From: an uncultured Erysipelotrichaceae bacterium
GTDB lineage: Bacteria; Bacillota_I; Bacilli_A; RFN20; CAG-826
Direction: 5' to 3'
DNA: 64,000 nt
Assembly (NCBI GenBank): GCA_900314865.1
Contig: OMWW01000006.1
Coordinates: 1-64,000 of the forward strand
The position numbers and the translations under genes were made by a program. A model generated the notes under the pieces. It had not been told where the DNA came from. It ran no database searches and worked only from the letters and a program-made list of their open reading frames with translations. Below are positions 1-8,991 of this stretch, one piece after another. Positions within the stretch are counted from its first letter, which is position 1, and every line of letters starts with the position of its first letter.

Positions 1-2169
1 GGAAATGGAATGCCTTCCTCATCTTTAGGTATGATTGGTGACTCTTACATTAATTTAGAGAACTGGGATTTCTATGTTAAAGAGGAATCTGGTTGGGTTT
101 TAAGTGGAAATATTAAAGGCGCTCAAGGTATCCAAGGTCCTCAAGGCGAAACCGGTGCTCAAGGTCCACAAGGCGAGCAAGGTATTCAAGGTGAAGCCGG
201 ACAACAAGGTGAAAAAGGAGATACTGGTGTTTCAATCACTTCAACGTATATTGATGATAACGGAGATTTAATTGTTACATTATCTGACGAACAAGTTATT
301 AATGCTGGACATATTAAAGATACAAATAAACAAATAGTTAAGTTCTATTGCGATGATTTATTAGTTGATACACAATTAGTGGATCATGGTGAAAAAATAC
401 AATTACCAGTTTTAGAAGATTTTTTAATTAAACATTGGTATATCGATAAAGAATTTGAATATGAATGGTCATGGTATGGACATGTTGTTACTGAAGATAT
501 GTCTTTATATGGCAAATATGTTGCCGTTGAAAAGCACATTTCTTATGACAAGGACAAGGAAATAACAATTGATGAATATGGATTTGGAAGCGCATATGAC
601 GACAATAGAGAAATATGTGTTTCAAAGGCGGTTGAAACTGCTGAATATTTAATAACTTTAGAAAATAGAGGCATTTGCTTTAATAAAGAAGAAATCGGAT
701 TGATTAATCATATTACAGTTAATATTGATTCTGAAGGATTTGAATCAGCGAAAATTTATTTTGGAAACACCCCTATGTCATTTGAACATTCTTTTGTTTT
801 AAGTGGCGGTACTAACGTTTTAGAGTTAGATGGTAATGAATATTTCACTATTCAAAATACAGGTACTAATCCAATTAATGTCAATAGTATTGATATATCT
901 TATGAGAGAAAAACTATTTATGTTAACGACGAATTACCAACAGTGGTTATCAACACCAAGAATTCAAAGCCAATAACATCAAGAACTGAATATGTTGACT
1001 GTACAGTTTCTACTATTGGTGCTAATAAAGATGTAAGTGATTTAAAAGCCGAAATTAAAATTAGAGGTAATACGACTTCAGGATGTCCTAAGAAGCCATA
1101 TCGTATTAAGTTAAATAAGAAAAACTCTTTATTTGGTTATGAAAAAGCAAAGAACTGGGTTCTTCTTGCAGATTATATGGATGGTTCTGACATGCACAAT
1201 TATTCAGCTCTTAAATTTGCAAAAATGATTAGAGGAGAAGATTCCTTTGGCGTTAACCCTTTGCACGTTAACGTTATTCTAAATGGTGAAAATATTGGAT
1301 TATATGAATTCGGAGAACATATCGATGCTAAAGAAGGCAGACTAAATATTGAGCAAGAAAATATTTGGGAAAAGAGTTTTAATGAGATTAACTTCTATAT
1401 CGAGAGAGATTTTTCAACCTCTATTGATTGGACAGAGATTGAAGGTGAAACTTTCTTTAGAGTTCCTTTGGATAATTATTATTTAGATGAATATGTTTTT
1501 GCTTTAAAGTATCCGGAAAAAGAAGATTTTGAAGAAGAACTTGATAATGGCGAAGTTGACACTCACGAAGAAGAGTTCCAATCATTCTTTAATTCTTTAA
1601 AGAATTACATGACTGAAATTTGCAATAAATTTATTGATTACTCTATTGATAAGAACTGTTTTAATGAAATAGAGTCAAGTGTAGATGTTGTTTCATTAGC
1701 TACTTATGCGATAATTGACCAAGCGTTTAATGAGGCTGACCATGGTAAAAAATCCTTTAAAATGTATCGAACCGATGGCGGACCATTAAAATTTGGTCCT
1801 AACTGGGACTATGATTCTTGTTCGTATGGATTGCCATATCAAGGAACCTATGTTTTAAATCCATTTGAAGTTGGTTCAAAAAGCTTTACAGCTACATATT
1901 TTGCAGAAAGATGGGGTTACTTACTTTTCTCTGACTTAAAAAATGGTAGACCAATATTTAATTCTATTTGGAACGATATACCTTTATCTCAAATAAACGA
2001 TTTTATTGATGATCAATTAGAAGAGTTGATTAAAATTTCACAAGCATCAATTTATGATTGTGGACTTTGGATGGATCAACAATATTATAGTTTGTTTGAT
2101 AATAGATTATATTACTTTGAATGGATAAAAAATCAATTACCATATCTCTACAATTTTTATAACAATTAG
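1..2169 (+). CDS. CotH-kinase protein with collagen-like tract (5' part outside window)
   Basis: The frame is open from base 1 (G-N-G before the first Met at base 10), so the gene very probably starts upstream of the window and is partial. Near the visible N-terminus is a module GDSYIxLxNWDxY...GWxLxGNIKG that also occurs in the CotH protein at 13,087, followed by about 12 Gly-X-Y triplets (GIQGPQGETG type). The middle has beta-rich segments without recognised domains. The C-terminal half matches the CotH kinase fold: IKIRGNTT, KKPYRIKL, a WVLLADYMDGS-like stretch, EHIDAKEGRL, and the acidic FGPNWDYDSCSYG motif near the end. CotH proteins are atypical protein kinases; in Bacillus they act on spore-coat proteins, and surface forms are widespread in Firmicutes. 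The product is presumably an anchored surface protein like its paralogue, which carries a lipobox. The substrate is unknown. Confidence 0.8.
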   Translation, partial: GNGMPSSSLGMIGDSYINLENWDFYVKEESGWVLSGNIKGAQGIQGPQGETGAQGPQGEQGIQGEAGQQGEKGDTGVSITSTYIDDNGDLIVTLSDEQVINAGHIKDTNKQIVKFYCDDLLVDTQLVDHGEKIQLPVLEDFLIKHWYIDKEFEYEWSWYGHVVTEDMSLYGKYVAVEKHISYDKDKEITIDEYGFGSAYDDNREICVSKAVETAEYLITLENRGICFNKEEIGLINHITVNIDSEGFESAKIYFGNTPMSFEHSFVLSGGTNVLELDGNEYFTIQNTGTNPINVNSIDISYERKTIYVNDELPTVVINTKNSKPITSRTEYVDCTVSTIGANKDVSDLKAEIKIRGNTTSGCPKKPYRIKLNKKNSLFGYEKAKNWVLLADYMDGSDMHNYSALKFAKMIRGEDSFGVNPLHVNVILNGENIGLYEFGEHIDAKEGRLNIEQENIWEKSFNEINFYIERDFSTSIDWTEIEGETFFRVPLDNYYLDEYVFALKYPEKEDFEEELDNGEVDTHEEEFQSFFNSLKNYMTEICNKFIDYSIDKNCFNEIESSVDVVSLATYAIIDQAFNEADHGKKSFKMYRTDGGPLKFGPNWDYDSCSYGLPYQGTYVLNPFEVGSKSFTATYFAERWGYLLFSDLKNGRPIFNSIWNDIPLSQINDFIDDQLEELIKISQASIYDCGLWMDQQYYSLFDNRLYYFEWIKNQLPYLYNFYNN

Positions 2170-2215
2170 TAGTATTAGATAATTGATATTTATGTTTATT
2201 ATCTTAAGTCATTAT

Positions 2216-3847
2216 TTATAAGGTAATGTTAAGCGCTGGTTGAACTGCAATTTGTCCGTTATTAACTCCAGCTTCATTTAGCATACCTAGTCTATTCACT
2301 TTTGAGATAGATAATTTGTTGTTGCCACTTTCCTCACAATAAGCAGACCTTGTATAAACGTTTGTCATATACATAAATTCTTCGTCTGTAGAATAATAAC
2401 AACGAGTTGCTCTTATATAATCGGTTGATTTAACGTTTCTTGTTGTTTTATCAGCAGGATCTGGCGAGAATCCATATTCAGGAGTTATATAATCTTTATA
2501 ACTCAACAGATAAACTTTATCGTCTGTATCTCCACAGTCAACTATTTCTTCAGGGTTTATAGTAGTGGAAGGAGAATTATCTATATGAGTGATATTGATA
2601 TAAGAATCATTGTATGAGAAAGCATAATTTATAAATGTGTTATTTAACCATTCCCTAACAGAACTATATTTGTAATTGTTTGGGTAGATGATTTCTCCAT
2701 CAATTATTCGATTTGATGTCACATAATTGAAACTAGTGATATCTAATGCCATTTCAGATAGAAGCATTAGATTGCTATTGTCTTCTTGTATAGCTTTCCA
2801 TCTGATTGGCTCTATTTTAAACCAATAAAGATTGCTCTCTATAATTTCGTCTCCATTATCAAAATTACGAATTGGTAATAATTCTCCGCTTGAATCTCTA
2901 GCAAGGCTTGCTATTACTGGAGTGTAATACTCATGATTATAGTAGTAAATGTTGTTGCCTGTCGCTATTGGAAATGATTGAATTTTGTTTATCAATTCTT
3001 CGTCATTTATATTACTTTGTGGATACATTCCATATGTGTAGATTTTATTATTTGAATCAACTAATTTTGGGATAACTCCATGGTTTAAATTCCATTCATT
3101 TTCTTCTTCGTCAGACATATATTTTGCATATATGATTATATCTTTTGTTTTATCGTTTTTAAATGAATAAACATGATCGGTGGATAATAAGATATTGTTA
3201 TTATCATACCAGCCTTTGAAGAGGTGAAATTTATTATTCTCAGGTATGTTATATAAGGTGAGGTATTCTGAATTTCTATCAGCTGATCTCACTTCTGCCT
3301 TTCCACGAGTTAAATCTAGGCTAACAGCTTTAACGTTTGTAATCCAATTTGCCTCAAACAGTACATTGCCATTTGAACCAGGCAATATTTTATCTATTCT
3401 TTCACCTTGTAGATTAAACCAACCACCAAAAATAGCTTCATCTTTATAGGGAACTGTTAATTCTAGCTCATCTTCAATAGTGTATGTTGTTGGGAATGTA
3501 TCTTTAAACATACCACCATTCAAATTGTAATAAATCGAATAATTCATTACAGTCCATTGTGCAGTTAATTTCATATCGCCTTTTACTCTATCACCTGCAA
3601 AGTTCCATTTTGTTCTAGAATCGCTGTTCCATTGATAGACATAATATCCTAACTTATATGAAACTGGTTCTTCTAATAAATCGCCTTCTTTAACTGTGAT
3701 TGTTTGTACAGGAGTTCCTCCATCAGTGTCAAATCGTACAGTATAGGTCTCTTTATTTGTGTTCTTAATTAAATAAAAAATACCTGCCGCAGCAGCGGCG
3801 GTGAGACAAACATTTAAAGCGATGATAATAATTTTTGCTATTTTCAT
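2216..3847 (-). CDS. Membrane-anchored surface protein with InlB-type repeats and a DUF6273-like C-terminus
   Basis: 543 residues. An N-terminal hydrophobic segment (residues 5-27) serves as signal anchor. Residues about 35-170 hold two or three Listeria-Bacteroides (InlB B) repeats of the form YTVRFDTDGGTPV...LTAQW and YSIYYNLNGG...FEANW. The C-terminal half contains IEPIRWKAI, LLLSEMALD and SVREWLNNTF, the pattern of DUF6273-type domains common on Firmicutes surface proteins. No catalytic motif is apparent. The gene converges with the CotH gene ending at 2169; between them is only a weak 7-bp inverted repeat (2177-2204). It starts at an ATG with no SD and a TATAAT box (3858-3863 on the minus strand) 10 bases upstream. 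Adhesion or ligand binding is inference from repeat type. Confidence 0.7.
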   Translation of the reverse strand: MKIAKIIIIALNVCLTAAAAAGIFYLIKNTNKETYTVRFDTDGGTPVQTITVKEGDLLEEPVSYKLGYYVYQWNSDSRTKWNFAGDRVKGDMKLTAQWTVMNYSIYYNLNGGMFKDTFPTTYTIEDELELTVPYKDEAIFGGWFNLQGERIDKILPGSNGNVLFEANWITNVKAVSLDLTRGKAEVRSADRNSEYLTLYNIPENNKFHLFKGWYDNNNILLSTDHVYSFKNDKTKDIIIYAKYMSDEEENEWNLNHGVIPKLVDSNNKIYTYGMYPQSNINDEELINKIQSFPIATGNNIYYYNHEYYTPVIASLARDSSGELLPIRNFDNGDEIIESNLYWFKIEPIRWKAIQEDNSNLMLLSEMALDITSFNYVTSNRIIDGEIIYPNNYKYSSVREWLNNTFINYAFSYNDSYINITHIDNSPSTTINPEEIVDCGDTDDKVYLLSYKDYITPEYGFSPDPADKTTRNVKSTDYIRATRCYYSTDEEFMYMTNVYTRSAYCEESGNNKLSISKVNRLGMLNEAGVNNGQIAVQPALNITL

Positions 3848-3857
3848 AACGATATAT

Positions 3858-3863
3858 ATTATA
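3858..3863 (-). promoter_or_regulatory. -10 box close to the start of the InlB-repeat gene
   Basis: TATAAT on the minus strand ends 10 bases before the ATG at 3847. No SD lies between, so the expected transcript would have a leader of only about 3 bases. No convincing -35 is visible. Confidence 0.45.
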
Positions 3864-4001
3864 CATAAAAGTTGTTAATATACAAAAATTAACAACTAAA
3901 TTATTTAAATAGTTGAACATTTTTACTTGATGTTGATAATTACATTATATGTAGTTAGAATTTATAAGATTACCTTTAATAAAAGGAGAGAATAATGGCC
4001 T

Positions 4002-4970
4002 ATGCAGAATATGGATATACCTGTATGTTTGTTCACGTGGAAAAGATGGGATACCGTCGAAAGAATTATTTCTAGACTTAAAGAAGCAAATATTAAAAAG
4101 ATTTATGTTAAATCTGATTGTTGGAGAAATGACAACGAAAAAGAACTTGTTTTAAATGTTAGAGCAAATTTGAAGAAAGCTTTTGATTGGGACTGCGATG
4201 TAACATTTATGTTTGCAGACGAGAACCAAGGGGTTTATAAGCAAATCGGTTTAGGCGCAATTGAAATCTTTAAAAAGGAGAAAATGTGTATTTTCATCGA
4301 AGATGATAATTTGCCAGAAGTCAGCTTTTTTAATTATTGCAAAGAGCTTCTCTTAAAATATGAAAAAGACGAGCAAGTTTTTATGATTGCGGGAACCAAT
4401 TATTCTGGAAAATGGATGAAATGCACGGATGATTATATGTTTGTAAAAGCCTTGCTTCCTTGCGGATGGGCATCTTGGTCGTCCAAATTTATCAAATATT
4501 ACGATAAAACTTTAGAATGGTTTGATTCCAAGGATAATTGTAAAAAGTACTTGTCTTTTTATAAATCTAAACCATTAGCAAAGCAACAACTGGGATCAAT
4601 TACGGCTGAAAGAAAATTATTCTTATCTGAAGGAAGATTTAGATCTTGGGATTATCACGCAATTGCGTCTATTATGGTAAACGATTTATTGGTTATATCT
4701 CCTAGAAACAATCTTATAACAAATATTGGGGTTGATGAATTTGGAATACACAACCTTAAAAAGCCCAAGAAAAATGTTATGACTAAAAGATTTTGCGAGG
4801 TCGAATCATATCCGCTCCCTGTCCCTATCGAAAAGCATCCTTTAACTATAAAGATAGATAAAAAGTATCAAAAGTATTGTGACAAAATTATCACATATCC
4901 TTTATGGCTTAGAATTAAAAACAGATTGTCTATAATATATAGGCATTTTGTTCCTAGAAGAGCAAAATGA
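4002..4970 (+). CDS. HlpA-like glycosyltransferase
   Basis: 322 residues. It begins DIPVCLFTWKRWDTV and has ADENQGV, an acidic FIEDDNLP motif (residues about 98-106, DXD-like sugar-nucleotide/metal site) and CGWASWSSKF, all in the same order as in the transferase at 37,545 (NQGCD, VLEDDCVP, WGWGSWKRF). These patterns are typical of the GT-A fold 'hemolytic protein HlpA-like' glycosyltransferases of capsule loci. Acceptor and donor are unknown. Start choice is awkward: AAAAGGAG (3981-3988) has ideal spacing to an ATG at 3995, but that frame closes after about 26 codons. The in-frame ATGs are 4002 and 4011. The gene is convergent with 4971. Confidence 0.75.
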   Translation: MQNMDIPVCLFTWKRWDTVERIISRLKEANIKKIYVKSDCWRNDNEKELVLNVRANLKKAFDWDCDVTFMFADENQGVYKQIGLGAIEIFKKEKMCIFIEDDNLPEVSFFNYCKELLLKYEKDEQVFMIAGTNYSGKWMKCTDDYMFVKALLPCGWASWSSKFIKYYDKTLEWFDSKDNCKKYLSFYKSKPLAKQQLGSITAERKLFLSEGRFRSWDYHAIASIMVNDLLVISPRNNLITNIGVDEFGIHNLKKPKKNVMTKRFCEVESYPLPVPIEKHPLTIKIDKKYQKYCDKIITYPLWLRIKNRLSIIYRHFVPRRAK

Positions 4971-6167
4971 TTAATAATTAAATTCAGAATTGTTCTCCTT
5001 TTCTTTAAACAAAGAAACAACGATTCTTTTTTGCCTAAAGAGAATATAAACAAGTGCTGCAAGAGTAATAACACCTGCTATTATCGTGGATATCAAATTA
5101 ATCATCGGTATTTCTGCATTACCTATTTTTAAAGGACTGAATTTGAAAATGATAAAAATTATTGCAGATATCAAAATGATGGATAACGAAATTAATCCAG
5201 TTATAACGTTATTTCTCTTTTTACATTCATCCCTTAGGTTAATATTTTTCAACACATCAGGGAAAGTTATATAAAACACAACAGTTAAAATTATTGATAA
5301 AAATAGTAATAAAATCGCCATTGTAATTCTATTATTAGATAAATAATAGTTTTCTATTGCGGATATATCATTGTTTAATGTTGAACCTTCGATTGCGTTA
5401 TAGTTGAAATCAAACGCAAAATTATTCTTGTATGAAAAATTCTTTAAATATGAATATTTGTTTCCGTTGTTTGATGATCCAGTAGAAAACATTGAAATAG
5501 CCTTGGTTGGTTTAAATTGCAGAAGAGAATCTTCGTGCATAATAATTGATTCTCCAAACGCTTTCTTTAATCCATCACCTCGACACCTATACCCTGTATT
5601 TTTTGGATAAATGCCAGTTAAGTATGTTCCACCTATTGTTAATGTTTTTGTTACACCATTTACCAAAATAGTAATTTTTTGACCAGATGCACTTTTTGCT
5701 CCGGTACCATCCATAATTAATTCTTCAAGTTCAGATGATATGTATACAACATCATTGTTTTCTTTAAAATATTTCCAAGTTGAACTCGAATATATATGCA
5801 TTGTGTCATAGTTACTGTCATAGTAATTTGATTCTAAAATAGTAATATTTTCACCAATATAATTTAAGCAAGATATTTTTGCATTAAATTCTGCTTTTGA
5901 TAGTTGATTATATAATATTTCATCAAACGACGCTTTTGCAGAGTTGACATTACTGATATTGCCTTCGTTATAATAATTAACCGTGCCAAATAGAGCTTCA
6001 CCACAGTTTTGTTTGCTACACTCATCATCAATAAGTTTAGTTAGTGCTTGAGATGGATTGCTTTGAAAATATGAGCCTGAAAAAACAGCACAAACCAAAG
6101 AGCCACAATATGAAAGAATTGATAAAGACAAGAAAATTGCTGTACTAGTTTTTTTATTTATTTTCAT
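4971..6167 (-). CDS. Membrane protein of the polysaccharide locus, possible MacB-like ectodomain
   Basis: 398 residues. One N-terminal membrane segment (residues 9-31), an extracytoplasmic domain of about 240 residues, then three predicted membrane helices (about 281-300, 321-345, 353-378). The ectodomain contains VVYISSELEELI...GQKITILVNG...LTIGGTYLTGIY, which resembles the periplasmic core of MacB/FtsX-type permeases, but the membrane topology differs and no ATPase is adjacent. That likeness is weak. The start (SD GGAG inside the upstream gene) overlaps the end of the Wzy-Wzx gene by 14 bp, implying translational coupling and a role in export or assembly of the same polymer. Function is not recognised. 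Confidence 0.5.
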   Translation of the reverse strand: MKINKKTSTAIFLSLSILSYCGSLVCAVFSGSYFQSNPSQALTKLIDDECSKQNCGEALFGTVNYYNEGNISNVNSAKASFDEILYNQLSKAEFNAKISCLNYIGENITILESNYYDSNYDTMHIYSSSTWKYFKENNDVVYISSELEELIMDGTGAKSASGQKITILVNGVTKTLTIGGTYLTGIYPKNTGYRCRGDGLKKAFGESIIMHEDSLLQFKPTKAISMFSTGSSNNGNKYSYLKNFSYKNNFAFDFNYNAIEGSTLNNDISAIENYYLSNNRITMAILLLFLSIILTVVFYITFPDVLKNINLRDECKKRNNVITGLISLSIILISAIIFIIFKFSPLKIGNAEIPMINLISTIIAGVITLAALVYILFRQKRIVVSLFKEKENNSEFNY

Positions 6168-8847
6168 TTGAGCATTCTCCTATTTTCTTTAACTTTTTCA
6201 ACTCTTTAATCACGATAAATATTTCTCCTGCTATTAGTGGTATGAATGCGATAATGTTGACAATAAGAACCGAATACCACGTCGCGTTTTCTTTGAAAAG
6301 GATTAAAAGCAAACAACCTGATACTTTTAAAACTGCGCATATTGAGAAAAATATTATTTGCCACTTAATTACTGATAATCCATTAAGCACAACAGAAAAT
6401 AAAGACACCAGCATCCATTCAATAATGAATACATCAAAAAGTATGACAACGATATAATCAACTGTCATCGCCTCTTCTCCCAGCCAGAAATTAATGAATG
6501 GTTGGAACACAACTGATAGTCCTACAAGAATCACAACGAATGCGATCATGTATAAGAATAATTTTTTAATATTGGCTCCTATCATTCCAACATTTCCCTC
6601 TTCCTTTTCTTTTGTGACAATAGCCCAGTATGGAAGAGTAACAATAGAAAACAACTGGAATATCATGCTGAATGGTTTGTAATAGTTTGTATATTCAACT
6701 ACTTGGGTAGGACCAAAAATACTTGTTATGAATGTTTCATTCGTTGAATTTATCAAAAGCAAAAGCAATTGAATTACAAAGAAACCAATTCCAAGTGTGC
6801 TGACTTCTTTAATTGACTTTTTGCTTGCGTATTTAAAAGATGGAGCGCAGCCTTTAAAATCAAACATGAATGTAAAAATGGTGCCAACTAAAAGTGGAAC
6901 ATTAATTGTAAATACATATGCGATTGCAATAGAAAGCAACAGTACGTTTGAGTTTGAACTCTTAAAAATAACTGCAAATATCATCAATAAAACCGTCGAT
7001 AAAAGGGAAAACGTACTTGATAGAGCTTGCTTTTGTTTTGCCTGAAGAAGCGAATTCACATTCTTTAAACTGAATTCAAGACAAATTGATAAACACACCA
7101 AGAACGTCGAAAGTTTAAGTATGGTTGGACTGATAACGCTTTCATCAATTTGAAAGAAAGCGTTTAAATTTGAAAAGAATACGATAGGTGTTAGTATCAA
7201 CAAAACAAGAAGACTAATGGCAGATGTCGATAAATAAGTCGAAGATATTAGTTCTCTTTGCTTTTCTTTGTCACCATTAACGATATATTTAATTATTTTG
7301 TTCTTCAACCCGTTTCCAAGACCGAGATCAAAAGATATGATCATAGCCATAATTGATAAAACTGATAACCAAACACCCAAAACAGCGTTATCATTAAAAT
7401 ACGATCTATAAATTGGATATGAGAAAAATCCGAATATTAAAGCCATTCCTCTAATAATTAGAGATGTAGAGATATTTCTCTTTAAAATAGAAGCATCATC
7501 GTTTTTCACAAATGATGATACAACACAATTTTCGTTTGGTTTTTCATATCCCAATGCAACTGTGTCTTTATCTAATCCCTCTTTGATGAAAAGAAACATT
7601 AATATCCAATCAAATATAATGCCAGCGTGTGGCTCTTTGTTCATTAAAATCAAGAAAAGGAACGTGAATATAATTTTGTTCTCAACCTCTATACCCTTGA
7701 CCATCCAAAGAGCAAAAAAGAAGAAAAAGATAAATGCAATTCCAAGTATGCCAAACTGAGATAAATAGAAAGTTAATGTTGATGTTTGAGCCATTCCTGG
7801 CATCATTTCTTCAAACATGCGGTCCGCGGTCTCTAATCCGTTACCCCATACTGGGCTCTTCAGCCAAATTTTAAAGTTAGTAAATGGTGATTGAAATCTA
7901 TCAGGATCGAGCAGTCTAATACTGCCATTCTTTGTAACCATTTTTGAAAAGACATCTGGGAAAGCAGAAGCAAGACTAGTGATTATTTTGTCTGAGAAGA
8001 AGAAAAAGCAGATAATTGTTCCGAAAATCAGCACATATAAAGCAACAGTTATTGGGAAACTTTTAACTTTCTTGTTAACTACAAATATCAAAACAAGAAC
8101 CATTAGCAAATATCCAAACGTTGACTTAGTTAGTATCAACGACACTACATAAATAATAATGTAGAACCATCTAATTTTTTTGTGGACAACTATTTCAAAA
8201 GAAAGCGCCAAAAGAATAAATGTTGCAAGTAATCCAGGTTCCCAAAAAGGACCTTGCATTCTCGTATCTATTCTTGCTTGAAAGGCTAAGTAAAAATAGT
8301 TTTCATAAACCGTTCCTTTTGGATTTGTAAATGTTGGGAATGGAGTTAATGCAATGTTAAAAGCAAATTGAAAAATATAGAAAAATATCGCTATTAGACA
8401 AACAATAAGCAAACCTGTTTGGAATACACTAATAAACTTTTTTAAATTGAATAGTTTAGCAATCATATAAGCGCATAGTATTCTAATGAAGAAAGTTGCA
8501 TATGATATAAAACTAGATAGTTCTCCCGAACAGAACATTGTCAAAATTGTGGAAAAACCAAATATACAAACAGCTATAAAAGCCCATGTCGGTTTACGTT
8601 TTTTAAACCTATTTAATATCACTCCAGGATCAACAGTAATTGCAAAAATAAAACCAACAATAAAGAAAGAAACAATCATAATAATTGTCTTTGCCATTGT
8701 TTCGACTGATAGATATGTTAATGTATATCCGCTATTGATTACTGTAATAACAAAAAGCAATACCGATAGAGAGATGTTAACAATTTTTTTCTTGTTAATA
8801 CTAGTAAACGATTTGAATTTATTTAAAAGTGATAAACCTAACGTCAT
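6154..8847 (-). CDS. Wzy-like polymerase fused to a Wzx-like flippase
   Basis: The open frame reaches 8886 with a TTG, but ATG 8847 (MTLGLSLLNKF) is preferred because a TATTAT box ends 7 bases upstream; product about 897 residues. The N-terminal half (to about residue 430) is polytopic with MQGPFWEPGLLATF, the FWEPG signature of O-antigen polymerases/ligases, and NFKIWLKSPVWGNGLE, also Wzy-like. After a short hydrophilic linker, a second polytopic half begins ILKRNISTSLIIRGMALIFG and continues with DLGLGNGLKNKI, the N-terminus of MOP-superfamily polysaccharide flippases. Wzx flips the lipid-linked repeat and Wzy polymerises it; the two are normally separate genes. There is no frameshift or internal stop. 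Fusion of the two activities is inference from sequence pattern. Confidence 0.7.
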   Translation of the reverse strand: MTLGLSLLNKFKSFTSINKKKIVNISLSVLLFVITVINSGYTLTYLSVETMAKTIIMIVSFFIVGFIFAITVDPGVILNRFKKRKPTWAFIAVCIFGFSTILTMFCSGELSSFISYATFFIRILCAYMIAKLFNLKKFISVFQTGLLIVCLIAIFFYIFQFAFNIALTPFPTFTNPKGTVYENYFYLAFQARIDTRMQGPFWEPGLLATFILLALSFEIVVHKKIRWFYIIIYVVSLILTKSTFGYLLMVLVLIFVVNKKVKSFPITVALYVLIFGTIICFFFFSDKIITSLASAFPDVFSKMVTKNGSIRLLDPDRFQSPFTNFKIWLKSPVWGNGLETADRMFEEMMPGMAQTSTLTFYLSQFGILGIAFIFFFFFALWMVKGIEVENKIIFTFLFLILMNKEPHAGIIFDWILMFLFIKEGLDKDTVALGYEKPNENCVVSSFVKNDDASILKRNISTSLIIRGMALIFGFFSYPIYRSYFNDNAVLGVWLSVLSIMAMIISFDLGLGNGLKNKIIKYIVNGDKEKQRELISSTYLSTSAISLLVLLILTPIVFFSNLNAFFQIDESVISPTILKLSTFLVCLSICLEFSLKNVNSLLQAKQKQALSSTFSLLSTVLLMIFAVIFKSSNSNVLLLSIAIAYVFTINVPLLVGTIFTFMFDFKGCAPSFKYASKKSIKEVSTLGIGFFVIQLLLLLINSTNETFITSIFGPTQVVEYTNYYKPFSMIFQLFSIVTLPYWAIVTKEKEEGNVGMIGANIKKLFLYMIAFVVILVGLSVVFQPFINFWLGEEAMTVDYIVVILFDVFIIEWMLVSLFSVVLNGLSVIKWQIIFFSICAVLKVSGCLLLILFKENATWYSVLIVNIIAFIPLIAGEIFIVIKELKKLKKIGECSNENK

Positions 8848-8854
8848 GAAATAA

Positions 8855-8860
8855 ATAATA
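8855..8860 (-). promoter_or_regulatory. -10 box placing transcription start at the ATG of the Wzy-Wzx gene
   Basis: TATTAT on the minus strand, followed by 7 bases and then ATG 8847. No SD is present. The predicted transcription start coincides with the A of the ATG. Confidence 0.4.
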
Positions 8861-8977
8861 CTAAATTTTAATTTTAAATTAAACAAAAAATAGTGACCTC
8901 AAGCAAACGAATTAGTGAAACACGTATGAAACTATACGGATTTTTAATTGCCATTTTATAATAAAATATATAAAATA

Positions 8978-8983
8978 TATAAA
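8978..8983 (+). promoter_or_regulatory. -10-like box just before the GT4 gene at 8992
   Basis: TATAAA followed by 8 bases and ATG 8992, no SD. It lies back to back with the minus-strand promoter at 8855. The surrounding stretch is repetitive A/T, so the exact box is uncertain. Confidence 0.3.
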
Positions 8984-8991
8984 AATTGAAC

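Noticed and set aside
8486-8854. 122-codon plus-strand ORF
   Set aside because: Lies antisense within the Wzy-Wzx gene, no SD, low-complexity composition; a shadow of the membrane-protein coding strand.
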